NCBI RefSeq assembly: GCF_001656035.1
Contig: NZ_CP010029.1
Location: forward strand, 834,885 to 898,884
Source of the DNA: Yersinia entomophaga
GTDB taxonomy: Bacteria; Pseudomonadota; Gammaproteobacteria; Enterobacterales; Enterobacteriaceae
DNA: 64,000 nt
Reading direction: 5' to 3'
The first letter of the stretch is position 1. Every line of letters begins with the position of its first letter. This document shows positions 18,409-25,901 of this stretch, one piece after another. The translations under genes and the position numbers were made by a program. The notes beneath the pieces are model-generated. The model searched no databases. It was given only the letters and a program-made list of their open reading frames with translations, and was not told the origin of the DNA.

Positions 18409-19327
18409 GCCATGCTCCAGAGATATCCATCAGAAAAACCCTTCTAGAGTTGATAGATATTTTATGAATTAGTTCAAACTATTAGATTAATACCAACGAG
18501 AAAAATAAGCTGTGATGCAACACGAGATAAAGCGGGGATGAGAAAAAAGGTGAAGGATATAAACCGCGATCTGACCATAACTAGCCATCTTCCGTGACGC
18601 TCTGAATCCACTGCTGTAATAAGGTTAATGATTTTTCAAGATTATATCACATGAAATATGTGATGATGAATTAATTTACTTACTTAACCGAATTATTGCT
18701 TAGATATCGTCATTTGCATTATAAAAACAGCGGCTTGTCAGTTTTGGGCTAAAAAGTCAGGGGCGTGAATACACTCAGCGTTTAATTATTATTACTTACT
18801 CATATTCGCCAGACTTAAATTTATTATATTTCATTAGTTTTATAGTGATAAAAATTTATTAAATAAATTAGGTATGATAATTATTATATAGAAGTGGTAT
18901 TTAGCTATCATGCGCCATGAGAGCTTTTTGAACAACAGAGACTAGATGGATGTGTATATGGTTTTCCCCATTAATTGTAGTGACGCTGGATTACTCTTAA
19001 GCAGGTTTTCTGAGTGTAAAAGAGTGACTGAAAAGAGTAGCAACCAAGCAGAACCCACGGCCCAGCGGATAGTTGTTGGCGTTTTGTTTTATCCTCCTGT
19101 TCCTGTTTACCCCTGACCGTTGGCAAAAAAGTACCGCCGTCTGAAACATTTCATGGAATGACTCTGGCTGAGAAACCATTCATTTAAACAAGATTTAGAA
19201 GAATCCAATTCATAAAAATAAATTGGGTCTTTACGCTTCACCATGATGAAAATCTATAAGGAACCCTTTTCTACTTAATATCTGCAACGTGCCCGTAAGA
19301 TAAATCACATGAATTTTTGGAGCAATA
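18409..19327. other. Long regulatory interval between sensor kinase and DASS transporter genes
   Basis: This is a divergent gap of about 920 bases, AT-rich around 18640-18900. The 60-codon minus-strand frame at 18997-19179 has no ribosome site and no family resemblance. An inverted repeat at 18646-18664 is the only clear structure. Confidence 0.45.
18646..18664. promoter_or_regulatory. Inverted repeat, candidate operator
   Basis: ATCACAT-GAAAT-ATGTGAT has perfect 7-bp arms. The ten bases ATCACATGAA recur at 19304-19313 just before the DASS transporter gene. It could be a binding site for the adjacent response regulator. The half sites point outward relative to a CRP site, so CRP is unlikely. 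Confidence 0.3.
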
Positions 19328-20740
19328 ATGACTTTTATGAAAGGACGCTTAGGGAAAATAAATTTAATTTTACTTATTGGATTATCTATTTGGTTTTATC
19401 CCACACCCGCAACGGTAGACCCTAAAGCCTGGGGGTTAATGGCTATATTTACCAGCACCGTCATTGGATTGATTATTTCTCCTTATCCTTTAGGTGCGAT
19501 GGCGATATTCAGTTTGACACTATCGGTTGCGACCGGGCTAGTTGGAATTAAAGATATTCTAGCCGGTTTTGGTGAGCCGATTATCTGGATGATTGCCTGT
19601 GCTTTCTTTATTTCACGAGGGTTTATTAAAACCGGTTTTGGCAGACGAGTGGGCTATTTCTTTATCAGTAAATTTGGTCACAGTTCACTGGGCCTGGCTT
19701 ACGGACTGGTGCTGACCGATCTGATATTCGCTCCAGCCATGCCGTCAACGTCGGCAAGAAGTGGCGGCATTGTCACGCCGATATTTCGCTCAATTTCTGA
19801 AGCTTACGGTTCGACGCCAGAAAATGGCACCGAACGGCAAATCGGCGCTTTTCTCATTCAATGTGTCTTCCAATGCAATGCGATAACCTGCGCGATGTTT
19901 TTGACGTCGATGGCTGGGAATCCGATGATCGCCAAATTAGCCAGCGAAATGGGAGTCACAATCACATGGGGAGGATGGGCGTTGGCCGCCAGCGTACCAG
20001 GGCTAATTTCTTTAGTGATTATCCCATTGTTACTTTACCGTTTTTACCCGCCGGTATTAAAAAAGACGCCGGAAATGAGAGCCATTGCCTGTGAGAAATT
20101 AAAAGAAATGGGGGCGATGAGCCGCCATGAATGGATTGTTTTGTGCGTGTTTATTTGTCTGGTTGCTTTGTGGGTTAGCGGCGCTACGCTGAATATCGAT
20201 GCCACTTTAACTGCGTTTATTGGATTAACCGCGTTACTGTTGACCGGAACTTTAACCTGGGATGATGTCGTGGCAGAAAAAGAAGCCTGGCATGCCATGA
20301 TCTGGTTCTCGGTATTATTAACCTTGGCCAGCCAACTGAATAAGTTAGGGTTGATTAAATGGTTTGGTGGAATCGCGGCTACCTGGGTGGATGGCATGAA
20401 TTGGGTTCCCATGCTGGGAGTCTTATTGCTGGTTTACTATTATATCCACTATTTTATGGCGAGTGCGATTGCTCATATCAGCGCGATGTACGCCGTGTTT
20501 GTTTCTATTGCTATCTCTGCGGGCGCTCCGCCAATGTTGAGCGTACTGGTCTTTGGTATTTTTAGTAATTTATATATGGCTACAACGCATTATTCCGGCG
20601 GGCCTGCGCCGATCCTCTTTGGCTGTAATTATGTGCCATTGAGTACCTGGTGGAAGATTGGATTCCTGCTCAGTCTGGCCATTATTCCTATTTGGTTGAT
20701 TATTGGCAGTTTATGGTGGAAAACCATCGGCTACTGGTAA
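19328..20740 (+). CDS. DASS-family anion (di/tricarboxylate) transporter
   Basis: This is an inner-membrane transporter of 470 residues in the divalent anion:sodium symporter / CitT-like family. About 12 hydrophobic segments are present. The substrate/sodium loops include PAMPSTSARSGGI near residue 140 and ATTHYSGGPAPILFG near residue 420, the SNT-like repeats of the family. It is close to YflS/CitT/TtdT-type carriers of 2-oxoglutarate, malate, citrate or tartrate. GGAG stands five bases before the ATG. It lies divergently from the CitA/DcuS-type sensor kinase and is probably controlled by it. A perfect 35-bp tandem duplication begins within its last codons. Confidence 0.85.
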   Translation: MTFMKGRLGKINLILLIGLSIWFYPTPATVDPKAWGLMAIFTSTVIGLIISPYPLGAMAIFSLTLSVATGLVGIKDILAGFGEPIIWMIACAFFISRGFIKTGFGRRVGYFFISKFGHSSLGLAYGLVLTDLIFAPAMPSTSARSGGIVTPIFRSISEAYGSTPENGTERQIGAFLIQCVFQCNAITCAMFLTSMAGNPMIAKLASEMGVTITWGGWALAASVPGLISLVIIPLLLYRFYPPVLKKTPEMRAIACEKLKEMGAMSRHEWIVLCVFICLVALWVSGATLNIDATLTAFIGLTALLLTGTLTWDDVVAEKEAWHAMIWFSVLLTLASQLNKLGLIKWFGGIAATWVDGMNWVPMLGVLLLVYYYIHYFMASAIAHISAMYAVFVSIAISAGAPPMLSVLVFGIFSNLYMATTHYSGGPAPILFGCNYVPLSTWWKIGFLLSLAIIPIWLIIGSLWWKTIGYW

Positions 20741-20780
20741 TCCGATTATGGTGGAAAACCATCGGCTACTGGTAATCCGA
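20711..20780 (+). repeat. Perfect 35-bp tandem duplication across the transporter stop codon
   Basis: Unit 20711-20745 is repeated exactly at 20746-20780. The first copy encodes the last residues (LWWKTIGYW) and the stop TAA. The second copy is entirely downstream of the stop and so does not alter the protein. Exact identity argues for a recent event. Confidence 0.95.
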
Positions 20781-20796
20781 TAGGTTTTATACGTTC

Positions 20797-20824
20797 AGGG
20801 CCGATATTGATCAATAAAGGCCCT
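20797..20824. terminator. Hairpin after the DASS gene
   Basis: AGGGCC (20797-20802) pairs with GGCCCT (20819-20824) around the palindrome ATTGATCAAT. A likely bidirectional transcription end. There is no long T run. Confidence 0.45.
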
Positions 20825-20858
20825 CAACCAGCGAAAAATATGGCGCACAGGGTATCGG

Positions 20859-21062
20859 CTACTCGGTTATGTGGCCCGGAGCACGATCGCCAGTCTTCAG
20901 GCAATTCTGGTATCCTTCATTACTGAAACGGTTGGCATCAAGGTTAAGGGAGTATTCGCAGGGGAGGCAATGAGATGTTGGCGCGGAAGGGGATTCCGTC
21001 GCCATAGCCGGTGGAGAGAAACGGGCCAAAACTGCGGCCAACATTTGATAGAGTCTTTTCAT
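20859..21062 (-). pseudogene. Short signal-peptide ORF behind a Fur box, probable remnant or small secreted protein
   Basis: This is a 67-codon frame. It starts at an ATG at 21062 with GAGGG eight bases upstream and a near-consensus Fur box at 21112-21130. The first 21 residues look like a signal peptide (KRLYQMLAAVLARFSPPAMA). The remainder is cysteine-containing but not recognisable, and the frame ends shortly before the hairpin at 20797-20824. Promoter, ribosome site and signal peptide look genuine, while the body is too short for a receptor or binding protein. It is therefore either a truncated iron-regulated gene or a real small exported protein. The classification as pseudogene is a judgement. 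Confidence 0.35.
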
Positions 21063-21111
21063 TCTTGTTACCCTCATGATGATCTCGGTGAATGATAGGT
21101 TAGTTACGTCC

Positions 21112-21130
21112 TGTAATGATAACCATTATC
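21112..21130. promoter_or_regulatory. Fur box 1
   Basis: TGTAATGATAACCATTATC matches the 19-bp Fur consensus GATAATGATAATCATTATC at 16 positions. It sits 50 bases before the minus-strand signal-peptide ORF and about 380 bases before the reductase gene. Further AT-rich GATAAT-like repeats continue to 21142. Confidence 0.85.
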
Positions 21131-21444
21131 AATAATAATCATAGAGCATCATTTATCCACCTTCAAACCCTAATAAGGAATCGTAATGGAATGGAATATT
21201 GCGCGTTCCTGATGATGTTTCCTTTCTCAGTTGGGACATAAAACTTACCAGAGCGCCACCGACGTGCCGCGTCATCTTCTGGTAAACGTTCTTTTCTACG
21301 GATTAACCATTCGGTTTTTCACACTGTATTAGCGATTAATTGACGTTATTTCAGAATGTATCCAGAGATTTCATCTTCAGTCTTGGAGAAAAAAATACCC
21401 CTGAAATAAATGTATATAAAAGGTATTCCATTCCAAATGAGAAT
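21131..21444. other. Interval between the two Fur boxes
   Basis: No gene seen. TTACCAGA (21245-21252) and TCTGGTAA (21278-21285) form an 8-bp stem around a 25-base loop, of unknown role. Confidence 0.4.
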
Positions 21445-21463
21445 TGTATTGATAATCATTACT
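21445..21463. promoter_or_regulatory. Fur box 2, before the siderophore biosynthesis operon
   Basis: TGTATTGATAATCATTACT matches the Fur consensus at 14 of 19 positions, centred about 57 bases before the reductase gene start. It implies iron repression of the + strand operon. Confidence 0.75.
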
Positions 21464-21510
21464 GTTATGTATAATAATGCATTCAACATCTATTAGGTTG
21501 GAGGTAGAAG

Positions 21511-22275
21511 GTGTCAAATACAGAGAATTTAATTACACCTTCACCTGTAGGGGTAATAGCAGATATCGCGCAGCTCTTTGAGCAAACCTTTGCTCATTTT
21601 TCTGTAACGTTTAAAGTGAATTCCGATAATATCCCTTCCAAAAGTATGAGTTTCAATCATTGGTCAAATGAAGATAATTTTCCGTCACTGATGGAAATTT
21701 ATCAAAATGAGTATTACGGCATCAATAATATAAAGCCGAATCAGAAGGCACTTTATTCACTATGGACACAATGGTATTTCGGTTTGGTTATTCCTCCAAT
21801 GATGTTGTTATTAATGGAATATCCGCAGGAAATTGACTCCGACTGTCGAAACTTTAAAGTGGAATTTCATGATAGTGGCAGGCCAGATATTATTTACTAT
21901 CAGCTAAAATGGAAAGGTCAGAGCGCGGAAAATTTACTAGAACGCTATTATGCACTGATTAATAACCATGTTATTCCAATAGCTAATAAAATTGAGTCCT
22001 ATCAGGGTATAAACGGGAGATTACTGTGGAATAACATCGGATACCTGATGTATTGGTATCTGGGTGAGTTTAAAAAACGCATGAAAGAAGATGTTTATCA
22101 GTCTGTTATTCAAGGTCTTTTTATGACTATGACCTTGCCAGACGGCCGCGAAAATCCGCTTTATCGCACGGTTATACTACGTAATGACACCCTGCAGCGC
22201 CGTAGCTGTTGCCAGCGTAATAAGCTACCGGGCGTGGGTAATTGTCATGATTGTCCGCTCGAAATAACGCTATAA
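21511..22275 (+). CDS. FhuF-like [2Fe-2S] ferric-siderophore reductase
   Basis: This is a cytoplasmic protein of 254 residues that would release iron by reducing ferric hydroxamate complexes. The C-terminus holds the FhuF cluster motif C-C-x10-C-x2-C (RRSCCQRNKLPGVGNCHDC), which binds an unusual [2Fe-2S] centre. The GTG start at 21511 has GGAGG nearby. It is the first gene behind Fur box 2. It is followed after 169 bases by the biosynthetic genes, with no obvious terminator between, so it probably leads the operon. The Yersinia ysu locus also carries a FhuF-like gene, which supports a hydroxamate product. Confidence 0.85.
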   Translation: MSNTENLITPSPVGVIADIAQLFEQTFAHFSVTFKVNSDNIPSKSMSFNHWSNEDNFPSLMEIYQNEYYGINNIKPNQKALYSLWTQWYFGLVIPPMMLLLMEYPQEIDSDCRNFKVEFHDSGRPDIIYYQLKWKGQSAENLLERYYALINNHVIPIANKIESYQGINGRLLWNNIGYLMYWYLGEFKKRMKEDVYQSVIQGLFMTMTLPDGRENPLYRTVILRNDTLQRRSCCQRNKLPGVGNCHDCPLEITL

Positions 22276-22444
22276 AGGTATTATTTATTCTGAAATAACC
22301 TCTTGCTTCTGGCCGGTGGTTTTTGTAGTGACTATTTAACTCTCTCTTAGAGTTGTCGACTATATACCCAGTTATCATTGCTTATAATAAAAATATCATG
22401 GAACAGTAATCTGAGCGCATCTATATATATTATAAGGATATATC

Positions 22445-24004
22445 ATGTACGGAGTAGCCCATACTGAAACCCCTTTTTTATCGGAAAGTGGTGATATAAG
22501 TGAGGTGCTTTATTTGGGGAGCTTTCTAAATAAACAAAGTGCCGATAATTATCAGGAAGGAGTTAATAATGTCACTGAAAGAATTAAGGGCATATTAAAC
22601 GTTGTTGATAAACCCTTTAGCGGGATATTACCGAATGAATTGTCACCGCTTATTTCTGGAATAAACCTGGATAATCCGCTGCCCTCACTCGATTCTGCGC
22701 TGGATGAATTACAACAGCTGTATATTAAAGATGCTGTTTATTTTCATCATCCTAAATATGTAGCGCATTTGAATTGCCCTGTGGTGCTGCCGGCGGTGTT
22801 TGGGGAAAGTATTATTGGTGCGATTAACTCCTCTTTAGATACCTGGGATCAGAGCGCAGGTGGTACGCTGATTGAACAGAAAGTGCTGGATTGGACCCGA
22901 GATAAAATAGGGTTAGGTGAAGAGGGGGATGGGATTTTCACCAGCGGCGGAACTCAATCGAACTTAATGGCTATGTTACTGGCTCGCGATCATTTTTGCC
23001 ATCAGCGAGACCCGGCCCATAAAAATCAATTGCAGGGACTCCCAGCCGATTTTCACAAATTCCGCATTTTCACATCGGCGGTTAGCCACTTCAGCACGCA
23101 AAAAGCGGCCGCATTATTAGGCTTGGGTTACAACGCAGTGGTTCCTATTCCATACGACAGTGAATTTAGAATGGATACTCACGCCTTGGAGTTAAGTATC
23201 GAACGCTGTCTGGCACAGGGAAATATCCCTTTAGCGGTGGTGGCGACCACGGGAACCACTGATTTTGGCAGCATCGATCCTCTACGTCCTATTGCAGCGT
23301 TAGCTCAGCACTATGGTCTTTGGCTGCATGTTGACGCGGCCTACGGTTGCGGCTTACTGGTTTCTTCCCAGCATCGGCAACTGCTCGCCGGTATTGAGAT
23401 GGCGAACTCGGTGACCGTGGATTACCATAAATCCTTTTTCCAGCCGGTGAGCTGTAGCGCCTTCTTTGTTAAGGATAAACAGCATTTTTCCTATTTGACC
23501 TATCACGCCGAGTATCTCAATCCGTTAAGCGCATTACAGGAAGGAACACCCAACCTGGTGAATAAAAGTATCCAGACCACGCGGCGATTTGATGCCCTAA
23601 AGATGTGGCTGACGCTGCGTATTATGGGTGCAAAGCAATTGGGGCTGGCTTTTGAGCGATTAATGGAGACCGCGCAGGTCGCTTATCAATTAATGCAGCC
23701 TAACCCGTATTTTGAACTGTTGCATCGACCCACGTTGAGCACGCTGGTATTCCGTTTTATACCGCTGGATTCCCGCAGTGATGCAGAAATCGATCTCACC
23801 AATGCATATATTCGTAAGGCGTTATTCCGAGAGGGAAATTCGGTCATTGCCGGGACCAAAGTCAATGGCCGTCAGTATTTAAAATTTACCTTTCTGAATC
23901 CGACTACGGGGATTCAGCATTTAAATGAAATTATCGATGCCATTATGACCCACGGGCAGAACTATGCGGATCAGCATCACGTCGCCGCGCTAAACAAGGA
24001 ATGA
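22445..24004 (+). CDS. PLP-dependent decarboxylase for siderophore diamine (lysine/ornithine/DABA type)
   Basis: This is a fold-type I, group II PLP decarboxylase of 519 residues. It has the cofactor Asp in WLHVDAAYG and the Schiff-base Lys in SVTVDYHKSFFQP. Relatives in siderophore loci (DfoJ, RhbB, PvsE-like) make cadaverine, putrescine or 1,3-diaminopropane, which is then N-hydroxylated. No 2,4-diaminobutyrate aminotransferase is encoded here, which favours direct lysine or ornithine decarboxylation. That choice is inference. AAGGAT precedes the ATG. The stop lies within four bases of the next start, so expression is coupled. Confidence 0.85.
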   Translation: MYGVAHTETPFLSESGDISEVLYLGSFLNKQSADNYQEGVNNVTERIKGILNVVDKPFSGILPNELSPLISGINLDNPLPSLDSALDELQQLYIKDAVYFHHPKYVAHLNCPVVLPAVFGESIIGAINSSLDTWDQSAGGTLIEQKVLDWTRDKIGLGEEGDGIFTSGGTQSNLMAMLLARDHFCHQRDPAHKNQLQGLPADFHKFRIFTSAVSHFSTQKAAALLGLGYNAVVPIPYDSEFRMDTHALELSIERCLAQGNIPLAVVATTGTTDFGSIDPLRPIAALAQHYGLWLHVDAAYGCGLLVSSQHRQLLAGIEMANSVTVDYHKSFFQPVSCSAFFVKDKQHFSYLTYHAEYLNPLSALQEGTPNLVNKSIQTTRRFDALKMWLTLRIMGAKQLGLAFERLMETAQVAYQLMQPNPYFELLHRPTLSTLVFRFIPLDSRSDAEIDLTNAYIRKALFREGNSVIAGTKVNGRQYLKFTFLNPTTGIQHLNEIIDAIMTHGQNYADQHHVAALNKE

Positions 24005-24006
24005 TT

Positions 24007-25311
24007 ATGTCCATGCGACCTTATGATTTTATTGCCATCGGCATTGGTCCTTTTAATCTTGGATTGGCATGTTTAACCCAACCGCTGAACGATGTTCATA
24101 GTTTATTCATCGATCAAAATCCGGGTTTTGACTGGCATCCAGGGATGATGCTGGAAAGTGCAACTCTACAAACGCCCTTTATGTCGGATCTGGTGACGTT
24201 AGCGTCGCCAACGCACCCGTTGAGCTTTTTAAATTACATCAAACAGCAGGGCAGAATTTATTCCTTCTATATTCGGGAAAATTTCTTTCTGATGCGTAAG
24301 GAATATAACCAATATTGCCAATGGGCTGCCGCGCAATTGCCTAACCTGCGTTTCAATACTCGGGTTGAAACTCTGGAGTATGATGAGGAAACCGCACTGT
24401 ATAAGCTGCGTTGTCTGGATTTGCGCACCGGCGATTATTACGAATGTCAGTGTAAAAAATTGGTATTAGGCACTGGGCCATCGCCGTGTATTCCAGAATG
24501 CTGCCAACCTTTTATCGCGAAAATGGTGACTTCTGGCGATTATCTGGATAACAAAGCGGCCTTGCAGAAGAAGGCCTCTATTACCTTGTTAGGCAGCGGA
24601 CAGAGTGCGGCGGAGATTTTTTACGATCTACTCAGTGATATAGATCGCTTTGGTTATCAACTCAACTGGCTCACACGTTCCCCCCGTTTCTTCCCACTGG
24701 AATACACCAAGCTAACGTTGGAAATGACATCACCGGAATACGTCGATTACTTTTATAACCTCCCGGCAGAAAAGCGCGATGAGCTGAATCTGACTCACAA
24801 ACAATTGTACAAAGGCATTAATAGCTCGTTGATCAATGACATTTTCGATCTGCTGTACACCAAGCGTTTGGACGGTGTCCTAAATGTGAATTTGTATACC
24901 AATAGCGAATTACAGCTGGTGGAGGAAAATAGTAATGGCAAAGGACTGAGTCTGTCTTTATTACAGCATGAACAGAATCAGCCGTTCACTTTGGCGTCCG
25001 AAAGCGTGGTATTGGCGACTGGGTATCAATATCAGCCGCCGTCGTTTATTGAAGGTATTCGCCAGTTAATCCGTTGGGATAATAAAGGCCGATACGACGT
25101 TCAGCGCAATTACAGTATTGATCGCCGCAACAGTATTTTTGTGCAAAACGTCGAGCTGCATACCCATGGTTTTGTTACGCCGGATTTGGGAATGGCCTGC
25201 TACCGTAATTCCTGTTTAATCCGCGAAATAACCGGAGTTGAACATTATCCTATTGAAGAAAGCATTGCTTTCCAGCGTTTCAGCGTGCCAGAACAGGGAG
25301 TCACACAATGA
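24007..25311 (+). CDS. Flavin-dependent diamine/lysine N-hydroxylase
   Basis: This FAD- and NADPH-dependent monooxygenase hydroxylates the terminal amine of the diamine, giving the N-OH of the later hydroxamate. It belongs to the IucD/RhbE/AlcA/DfoA family, at about 434 residues. The FAD-binding start is IAIGIGPFNLGLACL, the NADPH site GSGQSAAEIFYDLL, and the C-terminal ATGYQYQPPSF is the usual substrate/FAD motif. Three in-frame ATGs lie at 24001, 24007 and 24013. AAGGA at 23996-24000 best suits 24007. The 24001 ATG would give an ATGA overlap. Confidence 0.92.
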   Translation: MSMRPYDFIAIGIGPFNLGLACLTQPLNDVHSLFIDQNPGFDWHPGMMLESATLQTPFMSDLVTLASPTHPLSFLNYIKQQGRIYSFYIRENFFLMRKEYNQYCQWAAAQLPNLRFNTRVETLEYDEETALYKLRCLDLRTGDYYECQCKKLVLGTGPSPCIPECCQPFIAKMVTSGDYLDNKAALQKKASITLLGSGQSAAEIFYDLLSDIDRFGYQLNWLTRSPRFFPLEYTKLTLEMTSPEYVDYFYNLPAEKRDELNLTHKQLYKGINSSLINDIFDLLYTKRLDGVLNVNLYTNSELQLVEENSNGKGLSLSLLQHEQNQPFTLASESVVLATGYQYQPPSFIEGIRQLIRWDNKGRYDVQRNYSIDRRNSIFVQNVELHTHGFVTPDLGMACYRNSCLIREITGVEHYPIEESIAFQRFSVPEQGVTQ

Positions 25312-25901
25312 CGCAGGCGACGGCGAAAATGAACCCACTGACGCCAGTGGAAAGCGGCGATTTCACACTGCGACCTTTAGATTTGATGCAGGATATTGGC
25401 TGGCTGAGTCATTGGGTCAGTCGCGAATATGCCCAGTACTGGGGAATGCAAAATCATAGCGAGTCACAGGTATTGGCGTTTTATCAGGAATTACTCGACC
25501 GGAAGCCGGGCAGCGTATTGGTTGGGATGAAACACCAGCAGCCTGCCTTTTTGCTGGAACGTTATCTCGCCAAAGAAGATGTCATTGCTGAATATTATCC
25601 GGCGCTGCCGGACGATGTCGGCATGCATATTTTAGTCGCTCCGCCGGTAAATAAAGTGGCAGGTTTCACTTGGCGTGTATTTCAAAGCATTATGGCGTTT
25701 ATTTTCAGCGATCCACTGGTGGCGCGTATTGTAGTGGAGCCGGATGTACGAAATGAGAAAATTCATCGCCTGAATAAACTCGCCGGTTTTGTTTATCAGC
25801 AACGGTTAGAAATGCCTCACAAGACGGCATGGCTGGCTTTTTGCACCAGAGAACAACATCAACTTGCGCTTCAGTCTGCGCGTCAACTGGAGCGTCAATG
25901 A
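25308..25901 (+). CDS. Siderophore N-acyltransferase (IucB/RhbD/AlcB family)
   Basis: This is a GNAT-fold acyltransferase of 197 residues that would acylate the N-hydroxydiamine. The family's early block FTLRPLDLMQDIGWLSHWV and the catalytic-region motif VGMHILVAPP are present. C-terminal NEKIHRLNKLAGFVYQQRLE is also typical. Family members transfer acetyl (IucB, RhbD) or succinyl (AlcB, DfoC N-domain). Because both NIS enzymes in the locus are type C, succinyl is the more consistent guess. The ATG overlaps the previous stop (ATGA), and its own stop overlaps the next start. Confidence 0.88.
   Translation: MTQATAKMNPLTPVESGDFTLRPLDLMQDIGWLSHWVSREYAQYWGMQNHSESQVLAFYQELLDRKPGSVLVGMKHQQPAFLLERYLAKEDVIAEYYPALPDDVGMHILVAPPVNKVAGFTWRVFQSIMAFIFSDPLVARIVVEPDVRNEKIHRLNKLAGFVYQQRLEMPHKTAWLAFCTREQHQLALQSARQLERQ

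Noticed and set aside
18646..18664. CRP binding site
   Set aside because: The TCACA/TGTGA half sites are in the reverse orientation to the CRP consensus TGTGA-N6-TCACA.
18997..19179. 60-codon minus-strand frame upstream of the DASS transporter gene
   Set aside because: No start signals and no recognisable domain. Translations of the opposite strand are equally unremarkable.
20711..20780. Attachment site or mobile-element target duplication
   Set aside because: The two copies are directly adjacent with nothing between them and no integrase or transposase nearby, so simple tandem duplication is enough.
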